Positions 34,487 to 46,992 of a DNA stretch of 64,000 nt are shown piece by piece. Position 1 is the first letter of the stretch. Each line of letters opens with the position of its first letter. The notes under the pieces were generated by a model. It was not told where the DNA came from, searched no databases, and saw nothing but the letters and a program-made list of their open reading frames with translations. Position numbers and translations under genes: made by a program. This DNA is from Dioscorea cayenensis subsp. rotundata. Its lineage: Eukaryota > Streptophyta > Magnoliopsida > Dioscoreales > Dioscoreaceae. The stretch covers positions 62,001-126,000 of the forward strand of contig NC_052476.1 in assembly GCF_009730915.1 (NCBI RefSeq). Reading direction: 5' to 3'.

Positions 34487-36525
34487 ATGAACAAAGATAT
34501 AAACTCATCAATGGCCTCTTCGTCCATAACGGCCGTCATCTTCATTGGCCTAATCTTTCTCTCTCCCGCCCTCGCCTTAGCGTCCTTCCAACCAGAATGT
34601 GCCACGTCATCATCTTTCATCCCCATCCATAGCCTTCACCACTAACCTCCGATCCACCATCGAACAAGTCCAAAAGCTCATCAGGTTACTCTCGCCCTTC
34701 TCCTCCACACTTGGCGGTGGCGACCTCCGTCTCACCTCCGCCGTCGCCGACTGCCTCGACCTCCTCGATCTATCCTCCGACCAGCTCTCACTCTCCCTCT
34801 CCCCCTCAGGGGGCACCGGAAACCGCATCTACGACGTCCGATCCTGGCTCTCGGCGGCACTGGGTAACCAGGACACGTGTCATGAGAGCCTTTCCGGCAC
34901 GAAAGGCATCGTCATCGCCCTGGTTTCCACTGGCCTCAACACTGTCTCCTCGCAGATAGCCTCCAGTCTCCGCGAGGTCTCCTCCATGTCCGGATCTAAA
35001 AATACCGGCCACCGGCGGTTGCTCCAGTCGGAAACTTCGTCCGGTTTCCCGGAGTGGGTGAGGGCCGGTGATCGAAGACTCTTGCAAACGGCGACACCGA
35101 AGGCGGATGCGATCGTCGCACAAGACGGTAGTGGGAACTTCAAGACGGTGATGGAGGCGGTGGAGGCGGCGCCGACGGAGAGCGAGAAGAGGTACGTCAT
35201 ATACGTGAAGAAGGGGTTGTACCAGGAGAACGTGGAGATAAAGAAGAAGAAGTGGAACCTGATGATGTTCGGTGACGGAATGGGCCAGACGGTTATCTCC
35301 GGCAACCGGAACTTCGTTGATGGTTGGACCACCTTCCGCACAGCTACCTTCGGTTCGTTCGTACTCTAATATATTGCTTAATATATATATATATATATAT
35401 ATATTAATTATATCCATTTAATTTCCTTTTTTAATTAGATATATTTATAAATTAAGTTTAATTCTTCCTTTATTTAATTAATTAGTTCATGCATATATTG
35501 ATATATGTAAATCGTGCGCGCACGCATGCATGTTGCATGGCTATAGACATCCACACTCCACAGCACGTGAATCTTTATCGATCAAGTTGAGAGCTAGCTA
35601 GGAGATAATTAGATCTCAGCAGCATGTTGCATGTGCAAATATTAATTAACTGGTGGACCTTTTTGTTTCTTGGTTATTATTGTTGCAGCTGCCTGGCTCT
35701 AAATAAAATAATAAATTAAAGTGATCATTATATCAAGCAGTAGACCGTAGACATATATAAAGAGAGATCTCTGTACTAAAAAATGAGCAATTAATTAATT
35801 AAATCATGATATGGGCATTTGCTTTCATGCATGCAGCGGTGTCTGGTAAGGGGTTTATCGGCAGGGACATCACCTTTGAAAACACAGCAGGGGCACAGAA
35901 GCACCAAGCAGTGGCATTCCGATCGGATTCTGACCTGTCGGTTTGCTACCGTTGTTCAATGGAGGGTTACCAAGACACACTCTATGCTCACTCTCTCCGT
36001 CAATTCTACCGTGAATGCCATGTCTCAGGCACAGTGGATTTCATATTCGGCAACGCCGCCGCAGTGTTTCAAAAGTGCCAGATCGAAGCCCGCAGTGGTC
36101 TCCCGAATCAGAAGAACTCAGTGACAGCACAAGGCCGGAAGGACCCCAATCAGAATACCGGATTCACGTTGCAGTTTTGTAATGTTTCCGCCGGTGCTAA
36201 TCTCACCATCCAAACCCCCACGTATCTCGGCAGGCCTTGGAAACAGTACTCAAGGACTGTGATCATGCAGACATACCTGGGGAGCATAATAAGGCCGGAA
36301 GGGTGGCTGCCATGGCAGGGAGATTTTGCATTGGATACATTATACTATGCTGAGTACATGAACTCTGGGCCTGGAGCTGGGTTGGCCAATCGAGTCAAAT
36401 GGACAGGCTACCATGCTCTCAGTGATCCCAACCAAGTTGTCAACTTCACTGTTGGACAGTTTATAGAAGGTAATATGTGGTTGCCGTCCACCGGGGTCAC
36501 TTTTACTGCCGGATTGATGGAATAA
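34487..36525 (+). CDS. pectin methylesterase with short inhibitor pro-domain (PME copy 1), frame break near the N-terminus
   Basis: The enzyme removes methyl esters from homogalacturonan in the cell wall. ATG 34487 starts a signal peptide (SSITAVIFIGLIFLSPALAL), but that frame ends in a stop near 34645. The rest reads in another frame from about 34599, so one base is off around 34597-34620. Exon 1 ends at 35352 and exon 2 is 35837-36525, restoring TFA-VSGKGF across the intron. The shortened inhibitor pro-domain is followed by two RRLLQ processing motifs (about 35016 and 35086) and the catalytic domain: [37 protein letters not shown], the active-site block [15 protein letters not shown] and YLGRPWKQYSRTVIM. 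It would be secreted. If the base shift is real, the signal peptide is lost. Otherwise the gene is intact. Confidence 0.82.
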
Positions 36526-37587
36526 CTGGCCCGGCCGGGAAATTAATTACCAGAAAAACTTAAGTAAGGTGGATGACGTATTTTTATATACATGAGAAAT
36601 TAATTAAGGTCATGAGGGGAGGTGTATGCATTAATTAACTTCTCTGTTTGTGTGAGACTGTAATTTGTAGTTGTTTATTAAGTGGGAAAAAATTTTCATT
36701 TGTTAAAGTTTGTTTTAATTTTTATTATTTTTTTGTAATGTATTGTATTCTATTGTAAAGGTTGAGGCATAAATAATGATGTATTGTATGTGTTTTTATA
36801 TACTCCGTTCTTTCTTAATTTGTGACATATAAGTTGGTTTGGAAAAAAAAAAAGTGTTCTAAAGTATTGAATTATTTTTTTAATATAATTTTATTCTTCT
36901 TCAATTTTTAAATTATATAAATATATAAAGAGGGTCATATCAAATATTAAAAAAAGATTATACAGTAGTTTAATTATTTGGTTCATATTTATTTTAATTT
37001 TTTAAATAAATAATATTATTTTTAATGTGTGTTTTCTGTATGATCATAAGTACATATTCATATTAATCATTAACTTAATCATCTAGATCATATGTGATTA
37101 GTAATTTAGTATGATTATTAATTTCAGTATCCCGTCTATATATCCCGGTGAGCACTCCTGCCTCATTGTTGCTCCATGCGTACTAAATCTTCAGAGAATA
37201 AATTAATCCAGTGAAACTTAAGGCCCGTTAAATGAAATTGATGGAGGGGGAAGGGTGGCAGAAAGGGAATGAGATCCTGAAACAGAAGAATTGAAGAGAG
37301 AAAGGGTAATTTCAAAAGTTTTACTTACTGTTATAGCTGTTTGCACACAAATGAATGCAAAATCTCTTCAATGCAATGATGTATATGCATGCAAATCCAA
37401 ATTTTCCAAAATATATATATGCATCTTTCATGGCTTTCAACATGTACATATACATGCAATCTTCCATGCAAGTGTTTATCACACTGCAAGGCTCCAAATA
37501 ATTGGGAATCATTTATTAATTTGTACCCATTGAAATTATAATTGACCGAGAAAGTGCATTAAGTTTTCAAGACTGTATCAACAATTT
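36526..37587. other. spacer after PME copy 1
   Basis: This is the 3' flank and an AT-rich spacer. A half Stowaway-like terminus (ATACTCCGTTCTTTCTTAAT) sits near 36800, without a visible partner end. No gene was seen. Confidence 0.4.
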
Positions 37588-39170
37588 TTGAAAAAAGTGG
37601 ATAAACCACAATAATTAAAGAGGGAGGAGAGAGCTACAGCAAAATCCCACAACACAGCTGTGGGACAAACAAAACAAGAACAACATCAAAAGCAAAAACA
37701 GCTAACCACAAGAAGTGGTAAAATCAGAGAAAACAAAGAAAGACCACTAAACCACAGGACACAAGGAAGTAACGACACACCGAAGCCGCCACCTCGCTAC
37801 AGCAACCTCCAAGCTACTCGCCCGAATGATGGAACTGGGTCACCTCGGAAGGCAGATTACCCTCTGACTCCTCCACCCTTGGACCTAAGAACTCCAAGCT
37901 CCGGCGGATGATAGTGATGGAATCCTCCAACTTGTCTCTAGAACCCTCCCCAGCTGAAGTGAACCAAGTCAAAAGCATATGAGCAACTTTAATGATGAGA
38001 GCATTCACAGGTATGCAATTGGTATTAAAAATGCAATCATTCCTAGACAACCAAACATTCCACACAATGGCTTTCACAACAGAGTCCCCAATAACCCTAC
38101 GAGCAGGTCGCACTAAAGATCTCCAATTGCCCCAAACCGAGGTAATTGTTGAAGGGGGATCCGGCAACTGTAGTAGTTGCACAAAGTAATTCCACACCTG
38201 TCTCGCAAAAGAACACTGAAAGAACAAGTGATCCACAGACTCTAAATTCGCATGACATAGCACACAAGTGGCAGTAGGCAACCAGTTACAACATCTTCTT
38301 GCAAGATTCTCGAGAGAAAGGATTTTATTTTTCCATGCAAGACAGTTGAAGATATTGATTTTTTTAGGGCACAGCTGACGCCAGAAGAAACCCGCCACTG
38401 GACAACGTAATCCACCATCATTAAGGAAGTTATAAAAAGATTTAACCGAGAAAGAACCATTTCCTGTTAGAGTCCACCATTTTTTATCTCCCAAATCCCC
38501 CAAGGGCCTCCGTAGCCGGACACGAAGATTGGCAAGAACCGGGTTTGCATTAAACGGTGTTTCCTCAAAAAGAGGTAGTAGATCACACACCGTGCCGTCA
38601 GGAGACGACGTCCTTCTAAACTCATCCGGCCAGATGTACATAGGAGCTTGTCCATCCACCCAACGATCTTTCCAGAACAGTGTTGTGGTACCCGAATTAA
38701 CACCTTGGAGGATACAACCTCTTAACGACGGCAGGCAACTCATAACCCCCTTTCCAAAAAAAGGAGATCCTCCCCGCATGCCTAGGAAACAAATTCCAAC
38801 TTTCTAAGCCATAATTAAACTTAACAACATTCGCACCACACCAGGTTGGATCCGGCAAGAACTTCCACCACCATTTACCTAACAAAGCAGAATTAAAATT
38901 GTGGAGCTCTAAAATACCCCATCCTCCCTGGTCGCGTGAGCGACAGAAGTTCTTCCACCCAATAAGCCTACACTTAGGGTGATCAATATCAGGTCCCGAC
39001 CATAAGAAATCCCTTCTAATACTGTTAATCTTTTTGACGACCCAACAGAGTAAGCAGAAAAGTGACATCCAATACATAGGAATAGCCGAGAGGACAGAAT
39101 TTACCAAGGTAAGCTGCCCACCTAACGACAGAAATTGCACTTTCCAAGTGGAAAGCCGCCTTCTGATTTT
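37588..39170 (-). mobile_element. 5'-truncated LINE between PME copies 1 and 2
   Basis: AACAATTT at 37580-37587 and 39171-39178 is a probable target duplication. The 3' hairpin is at 37597-37609. Minus-strand frames at 39140-38697 and 38779-37814 overlap by a frameshift. They encode the end of the reverse transcriptase region (LSLGGQLTLVNSVLSAIPMY, FLWSGPDIDHPKCRLIGWKN) and the zf-RVT domain (LTGNGSFSVKSFYNFLNDGG, TCVLCHANLESVDHLFFQC). The frame ends IIRRSLEFLGP...HHSGE. It is the best preserved ORF2 tail here and the reference for recognising the deleted relatives. Confidence 0.88.
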
Positions 39171-39178
39171 AACAATTT

Positions 39179-40690
39179 AAGATTTTTGTAATTTTTTTCT
39201 TGATCCTCACACTTTCCCATCATCCACACCTTCAATGATGTCTATTTCTTCTTCTTCTTCTTTTTCCTTTTTTTCTCTTAGCCTTCATTTTTTATCTGTG
39301 GTCTTTATATTTTTTTTTCTTGTTATCTCTTCTTTTGTAACTATTTTCTGTTTTTCTTTTCAATTTTCATGATTTATCTATTTTTTAAATTATAATTTTA
39401 TTTTCAAGACTTCCGACTATTTTTTGCTTTTATTTTTACACACACATTGAAACTATATATGGAAAAAGGTAAAGCCATGCGAATCAAACTTAAGCCAAAT
39501 AGAGAACTAGTTACTCACTTCTAGTGAGAGATTATTATTTTTCTCTTTTTTTGTGGTTTTTGTTCTATTGTTCCGATATGTTTTTTCTATACTCTCTTTT
39601 TTATTGATATAGTAGTGATTTATTTATATATATATAAATATAAACTAGTTAAAAATAGACGTTTGAAGTCAAAATAATATTTGATTAGTTGCCTGGGAAT
39701 CATATATGTATATATAGATGGCATGAGCCGAGTCAACATCGCCAAAGCCAAAGGATCTTTCTCAGCAGCTTCTCCACCGGATGAAGTTGAAAGGATTTAT
39801 ATGTACACACAGAGGAGGCATGGGAGCACCCATGTGGCTTCCATGCATAAATGGCTGATGACTCTGCTGCTGTTGTTCCACATGATGTATATATATATAT
39901 ATATATATGGACATAAACTTAATTGGGTTAGCTAGGCCACACCGACAAGCACAACGCGGCTCTCTTTTGACTTCGTTACTAATTCTGTCTTTCTCCTCTC
40001 CCAATATGCAACAACTAATATCATCCAATTAGGTAGCTTTGGAATATGTGAGAAAATTACATGAATATTATATATGATCATTGACTAGCATATACTCCAT
40101 TCGTGAAGTCTTTCTAGTTCACACAGTGGTAGTCCTAAGAGGCATTTGGTGTACTCAATATTTGTAGTAATAACTGTTACTTGATTTCTCTTTGTTCCTA
40201 AGAGGCATTTGGTGTCCTCCACTTAAATACTCATTAAGAAACGGCCATTGGTTTAATTGAACTCTTTAATTCCCCCACACTAGCTATGCCCTTGGTTAAA
40301 CTCCCTGCCACAGTAATGGAGCACTAACAAACAATTGAAATCAATTATAGCTAGAATTGAGACCACCACCATCTTTCATCAATTATCTTATGGAGTATTT
40401 AGTATTTACTACCAACTCCCACTACCATCACTCAATGCTATTTTAACTTACGAGTAGCTTTCAAGCCATGCTCACATGCTCACATAAAAGTTAAAATATC
40501 AAATCAGCCACCCACCACCATTTACATCATCCCACACCACCTGACCACAGTAAAAAAAATCAATGCAATTGACAGTGTACTGCGGAGTATTAATATTATA
40601 AACACAATGCCAATGCAGAGATCAAAGATCAAAGTTGAAAGTTGAAAGTTCAAAGTCGGCGTCCCTTGCACCACGCGTTTTTTCTCCCAT
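39179..40690. other. spacer and upstream region of PME copy 2
   Basis: Pyrimidine-rich stretches (39190-39420) and a decayed LINE-type tail near 39610 are visible, plus a (TA)n run near 39886-39908. The phrase CTAAGAGGCATTTGGTGT occurs twice (near 40135 and 40199). No gene was seen. Confidence 0.4.
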
Positions 40691-40698
40691 TATAAATA
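40691..40698 (+). promoter_or_regulatory. TATA box of PME copy 2
   Basis: TATAAATA lies 86-93 bp before the ATG at 40784. Confidence 0.65.
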
Positions 40699-40783
40699 TC
40701 TCAGCTCACCGCCGGTTCTCCGTATTCTCCTTAACACTCCAGTCTCCACTATATAGTATATACCATCCTATTTATTAGCTAGC

Positions 40784-43105
40784 ATGTCAAAATATTGCAT
40801 AATGAATTATCTCGCTACTTCTCTCCTTGTACTTCTCCTCTTTGCCAACAGTTGCAGAGCAGCGCCGGTGACTTCAGAAGCTGCATGCAAAGGCTCATTT
40901 TATCCCAAGCTCTGCAGAGCCATGCTGCAGCCGCTCCGCTTCCCCTCAGCTGACCCATACGAGTTTGGCCGCTACTCAGTGAAACAAGCTCTCAAACAAG
41001 CACGAAAAACCTCTCTACTGCTTGATCACTACCTCTACCAAGGCCGTGGAGGCTCACGCCGGATGGTCGTCGGCAGTGCCCTAGAGGACTGCCGAGAACT
41101 AGCCAGCCTCAATTCGGACTACTTGGAAGTGGTTCAGGCTGAACTGGGACCGGGTCAGTCTGTGCTGACTCAGGACGGGGTGGAGCGAGTTAAGGCATTG
41201 ATGAGCGCTCTGGTGACCAACCAGCAGACATGTTATGATGGCTTAGAAGCTTCGAGGAGCTTCCCGGAGCTTCAAGGTGCCTTCTCCAACGAGACACGAT
41301 TGTACGGCGTGTCGCTAGAGCTGGTCACCTCCGCTCTGGCTCGTAGACAACCCTCCAGAACAGGGAAGCGATTCGACTACAACTCGGCCTCATCAGGTGT
41401 AGTACATTCTGCCAGTTTGACTCATTGACTGATATTACTGCTACTTTCGATCTAGCGCCGTATCGGGGTTGTATGGTCATTGACATGATCTATAGGACAC
41501 GTAGGAGGACCCCAATCGTGGTCCCTCATCGGGACTCAACTTGCATTCATGTCAGGGTGACACGTTATGCATTTCGTCTCTATGCGTGGTCCATATCTTT
41601 TGGGTCCACTAAATCATTTGCTTGGATTTAGGATTTGATGCATGAAACTACGTACCCAACTTTATTAAGCCTTCATCAATTTTGTCAACAAGAGGTGCCA
41701 GCTGGATGCTCTCGTTTTTTTCTCCGGAGTAAGCACTGATTGCTTCTCTGGATTATGGAGCTAGTAGCTTCTTCATAATAATTGCTCTTTTTGTCCCGTT
41801 TATGCTGATATCTTAGGCTTGTTAGGCATAGGCAGCCTCGTCCTAAGCCCTACTAATTATTTAAATATGTTTTGAAGTCTGTAATATAATTATTATCTCA
41901 CATATTACATATATATATATATGCTAATTTCATTAGTAATGAATGAATGCATGCATGCACGCAGGTGGTGTACATAGTGCGGGCTTTCAAGCGGTTGGAA
42001 GAAATCTCATTGAGGAGAACACTGGGCAGGTGGTGCCGCTGAAACCAGTCGGTATTGGTGGCAAGAGACGGAAGCGGCAACTTCACGCTCATCGGAGACG
42101 CCATTGAAGCAGCTCCAAATAACACAAATCCTGAAGATGGCTACTTTGCCATCTTCATCAGTGAAGGTGTCTACGAGGAGAACATTGTCGTCGCCAAGAA
42201 CAAAAAGAACCTCATCTTGATCGGTGCTGGCATCAACAAGACGATCATCACCGGAAATCGCAGCGTCATCGATGGTTGGACAACCTTCAATTCAGCTACC
42301 TTTGGTAATTAAGTAACTTAATACACACACACACACCAGATCACATGTGTAATTAATTAATCACAGTACTGCTAATCATGTGTTAAACTACTATTACATG
42401 GATTTTCAGCGGTGCATGGTGAGCGTTTCATAGCGCTGAACATCACGTTCGAGAACACTGCGGGGCCGGAAAAGCATCAGGCGGTGGCTGTGCGTAATAA
42501 TGCTGACCTCTCGAGCTTCTACCGGTGTAGTTTCTTGGGTTACCAGGATACGCTGTACGCCCACTCACTCCGGCAATTCTACCGAGACTGTGACATTTAT
42601 GGTACAGTGGACTTCATCTTCGGCAACGCTGCTTCCGTCTTCCAGCACTGCAACATCTACGCACGCAAACCCCTGCCCAACCAGTTCAACGCCATCACCG
42701 CGCAAGGCCGCACACACCCCAACCAAACCACCGGCATCTCCATTCACAACTGCACCGTGCGCGCCGCGCCGGAACTGGAAGCTGACCAATCGGGTTCCAC
42801 CAAGACGTTCTTAGGCCGGCCATGGAAGGAGTACTCGAGGACGGTGTACATGCAGTCGTTCATCGACCAGGTTGTGGAACCAGTCGGGTGGATGGCCTGG
42901 AACGGGAGCTTCGCGTTTAGACACTTTGTATTATGGCGAGTATGATAACTTTGGACCGGGAGCCAACACGAGCCAGCGAGTGCAGTGGCCTGGATACAAC
43001 CGCATGGATGCTTTACAGGCCATGAACTTCACAGTCTATAATTTCACCACTGGGAATGATTGGCTGACTTCCACTTCCATTCCCTTCTCCGGCGGTCTAC
43101 TTTAG
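40784..43105 (+). CDS. pectin methylesterase with inhibitor pro-domain (PME copy 2), two single-base frame breaks
   Basis: Exons are 40784-41396, 41965-42304 and 42410-43105. Exon 1 encodes a signal peptide (YLATSLLVLLLFANSCRA) and a full inhibitor-type pro-domain with spaced cysteines (EAACKGSFYPKLC, LEDCRELA, NQQTCYDGL). Exon 2 begins in frame (GRNLIEENTGQVVPLKP) but must shift by one base near 42045-42054 to reach VARDGSGNFTLIGDAIEAAP. Exon 3 has [51 protein letters not shown] and FLGRPWKEYSRTVYMQ. An extra base in GCGTTTAGAC (42914-42923) disrupts the ALDTLYYGEY region. After that the frame runs normally to the stop. It is either a recent pseudogene or an intact gene with assembly errors. 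Confidence 0.8.
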
Positions 43106-43856
43106 ACTCTTCTGCCTAATTAAGAAAGTGGTGTGATTAATCATTAATGGGGGTTGATGTGTAGTTTTTATTCATTTGTTGGTTTTTTTTTTTAAAATAT
43201 ATTTTTTTACTTAATTGTCACTGTCCTTAAATATATATCATATAATAGTAAAAGCTTGGATCAAAATTGGGGTTCCGGATAAATGAAAGTTTTTTCATGA
43301 ATTCATTAATGTCCAAGGCAGAGGTATTAATTATAATTAGGTGCAGGCTATGCAGCGTGCGCTAATTCACTACTATAAGATACTATATATATATAACAGT
43401 AATGACTGTTTGTATCCAACCGTTTATATATAAATTTATATGAGAGTTTCTAATTAGCCAGTGCGGGAATTGTGGGTTTGACCGTTAGAACGTCCATTTG
43501 CCTTACACGAGTATGGATGAGGGACCTTGAAAGCTCTCCACTCCATATACATTCCCTGTGGCTGTAAAAAGGAACAAAGAAAGCAAGTCTTTTCCTTTAA
43601 TCAGTTTCATCCATACATAAATACATAGATATATAAAAAATGCCAAACACTTTTGTTTAATTATCTCCTCCAATAATAATAATAGTAATAGTTAAATAAT
43701 AATAATAATAATAATAATAAGAAGAAGAAAAACACCTTAAATTTCCCCATTTCTCCTCTCCGTCCCTTCTCTCTCTGCCTCTCCTTTAAGAAGGGAGGGA
43801 GGAGCACACCGTACCACCCCCTCCCGAGACCAAACGTGAGATAATTAAAAGATATC
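43106..43856. other. spacer between PME copies 2 and 3
   Basis: It contains an (AAT)n microsatellite around 43672-43726 and purine/pyrimidine-biased sequence just upstream of the next start codon. No gene was seen. Confidence 0.45.
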
Positions 43857-45851
43857 ATGTCTGCCTTTCAGGACTTCGGTCCGCTCACAGAGCGCCGGAA
43901 GGCCGAAAGGCAGCAGAGCAGGCGCAAGAAGTTGATGATCATTGGCTCCTCCATCGGAGTCCTGGCTGTTGTCGCTGTCATTGGTGTGGCCGCTGTTGTC
44001 CAGCACACAGGAGGCTCGGAAGGTGACTCAGACCCAGCGTCAGGCTCCCACAAGCAGCTCCACTCGGCCTCCAGGTCTGTGGAGATGATATGCTCCTCCA
44101 CTGACTACAAGAAGACCTGCGAGACATCTTTGTCCAAGGCCAGTAACTCGACAAGCTCCCCCAAGGATCTCATCAAGGCTGCCGTTAAAGTCATATTCGA
44201 TGAGGCAAGCAAGGCTTTTAGCAAGTCACAGCTCTTCAAGTCCGACGACAAGAGGGTCAAGGGTGCCGTCCTGGTCTGCCAGGAACTCCTCAACTCGACC
44301 AAGGACTCGCTTACCCGCACCCTCAACCATCTCAACGTCGACTCCGCCGACAAGCTGGTCAAGCGAAGACGAGCACTCAAGAGTTGGCTGGCTACCGTCA
44401 TGACCAACACGGAAACATGCGTCGACGCTTTCCCAGAAGGACCCATGAAGACGAAGATGAGGAAAGGGATGCAGACAGCGAAGCAGATGACCAGCAACGC
44501 TTTGGCTATCATACAGGAGGGGGCTTCTTTACTTTCTGCTCTTAAGATCCCTGGCTTCAGTGGCCGTGAACTGAGAGAAGAACCAGAATTCCACCCAGAC
44601 GGCATGCCATCTTGGATCACCGAAAGCGATCGCAGGCTCCTCAAACAGCAAGCAGCCAACATGTATACACCCAATGTAACAGTCGCCAAGGATGGCTCCG
44701 GTAATTTCACAACCATCACCGAAGCTCTAAATGCCATTCCAAGGGATAGAGATACAGGGTACGTACTCTCACGTGTTTCACTTTGTATATATATATATAC
44801 ATACTGATACTGATTTCCCAAGCATGCAAAAACAATTGATTAATTAATTAACTAATTAATTAATATTAGGTCCCGATACTTTGTCTACGTAAAGCAAGGA
44901 CTGTACGAAGAGAATGTGACGGTTGAGAGTTGGATGACCAACATAACCATGTATGGCGAAGGATCAAGGAAGACCATCATCACCGGGAACAAAAGCCACA
45001 GAGGCGGCGTCCAGACCTACCATACCTCCACTCTGAGTGAGCTCTATCAATAATTAATATATCTAACAACTAATTAAAAACCATATATAATATATCAAAA
45101 CCTAATTAAGTAGTGTATATATATAAACATACTATTTTGGTGATATATATGATGCATGCAGCTGTGGTGGGAGACAGCTTCATGGGCGTGGCACTGGGCA
45201 TTCAGAACACAGCTGGTCCAGAGGGAGAACAAGCTGTGGCCCTCCGCGTCAACTCAGACGTGTCCATATTCCTCAACTGCCGCATGGATGGGTACCAAGA
45301 TACACTCTACGCCTACTCCAACCGTCAGTACTACCGTGGCTGCGTCATCACAGGCACAGTCGACTTCATTTTCGGGTGATGCAACGGCGGTCATCCAGAA
45401 CAGCGTGATCACCATCAGGAAACCCAAACCCAACCAACAGAACATCATCACAGCTCAGGGACGCACAGACAAGAGAGAAGACACAGGGTTGGTCATCCAT
45501 AAGTGCCGTATCACGGCGGAGCCCGGAGCTGAGACGTTCCCCAACTACCTCGCCAGGCCATGGAAGTTCAAATCCCGCACCATCTTCTTGGAGAACGAGA
45601 TTGGAGGATTCATCAACCCGGTTGGGTACTTGGCTTGGCCCAGCGCTCCGGAGAACAGCAACACGTGCTTCTACGGCGAGTACGGCAACACCGGCCCCGG
45701 CGCTGACACAAGCAAGAGGGTGAAGTGGCAGGGGGTGAAGAATCTAACGAGAGAGGGCGCCGAAAAGTTCACTCCAGCGAACTTCATTAACGCCGGTGAT
45801 TGGATTAAGAAAACAGGGGTCCCTGTTCAACTAAGTTTCTACAAAAATTAA
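43857..45851 (+). CDS. pectin methylesterase with N-terminal membrane anchor and inhibitor pro-domain (PME copy 3), one frame break
   Basis: Exons are 43857-44758, 44870-45036 and 45162-45851. The N-terminus is basic ([13 protein letters not shown]) and followed by one hydrophobic segment ([20 protein letters not shown]), a type II membrane anchor or uncleaved signal. The inhibitor domain ([16 protein letters not shown] ... [10 protein letters not shown]) ends in an RRLL processing site (SDRRLLKQQ). The catalytic part shows [34 protein letters not shown] and [18 protein letters not shown]. The active-site block GTVDFIFG then breaks: TTCGGGTGATG at 45372-45382 has one base too many, after which [11 protein letters not shown] continues. 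[15 protein letters not shown] replaces the usual GRPW motif. Its two introns differ in position from the single intron of copy 1. Confidence 0.82.
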
Positions 45852-46992
45852 TTAAGGATGGTTGAATATATAATAATCACACCGATATTTGTTATTCCGG
45901 TTTCTGTGGCGTGCATGCGTGCATGCATGCATGATTATGATGATGAGTCTAGCAAACTGAATGCAACACGGAGGAGTATTTGTGCATGTTTCATCTCAAC
46001 CTGTGTTGCTTGAACCAGCACTGCACTACACCTTCCTCTTCATTACTTTTCTTAATTAATGTCCATGTATACTTGATTTTTAAAATTTTATTTATTTATT
46101 TATTATTAATTATTTTTTTGGGTTGATATAAAGTGGGTTATAAAACATTATTAATGATCCATGCATGTACTTAATTTGCTCTTGGAGCATCTATAAATAT
46201 TTCATGGTTATTAACTGATTAAACACATCATAAAGTTTTATGATGCACATGATCTCACCAGGCGTACCGCAAAAGGCAGATAAATCCGCCAACCATGTTT
46301 AAACGAAGATAATAAGAAAATTATTAAAGTTTGAACAGGACATGGATCACAAGGCCTTCGCATTGCTTGAATCCCCTTATTATAACCCAAGCAGTTAAAT
46401 TTTTACGAAAAATTAATTTGTTTTCGCGCTTTTTTCACCCCATGAGCATTCGCTTGAGAATTTTAATTTGGTGAAGACCCGCAAGACTCTTCTACCTTGG
46501 CCTAAAAATGAGATCTGTCCAAGAGAATGGCCGAGTATTTTTCAAACAATCATGTACAGCCAAAAGTCATACCTGAATTAATCCACCCAAAAGGGCCAAA
46601 ACTTAAAAAGGAAAGAAGAGAGAAAACAAATTTGATAACAAATTTAAATACCAAAAAAAAAAAAAATTGCAATACTTCAAACAAACTAGAAAATCTTCCT
46701 AACAAAGGAAATTTCTGAAGATTTTATATGACTATACACAAATATATTTTATAAATAACTAAAAAAAGAATTTTGGTCTGAATACGAGTAGCTGTTAAGC
46801 ATTTGGTACAGAAGCAAGCGGCAAGCAAATGGCTTTTCCAATTAATGAGAAGATCAAATTCAAAACAATGTCCACCCATCTCTACACTAGATGAAAATCA
46901 ATCAAGCACAACACAACCCTGTGAAATATAGCATCATTTTCTCAGTCAGCGTTTCTCTCACTAAGTCACACAATACAGGATGCAAGAAGAAC
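45852..46992. other. convergent spacer between PME copy 3 and COG3
   Basis: This is the 3' flank of two convergent genes. No further gene was recognised. The small frame at 46527-46718 is lysine/asparagine-rich with no similarity. Confidence 0.45.

Noticed and set aside
34806..35417. Minus-strand frames of 153 and 203 codons opposite PME copy 1
   Set aside because: They lie antisense to conserved catalytic sequence and show no similarity of their own.
44105..44821. 238-codon minus-strand frame opposite PME copy 3
   Set aside because: It is antisense to the inhibitor pro-domain and first catalytic motif, which are clearly the coding strand.
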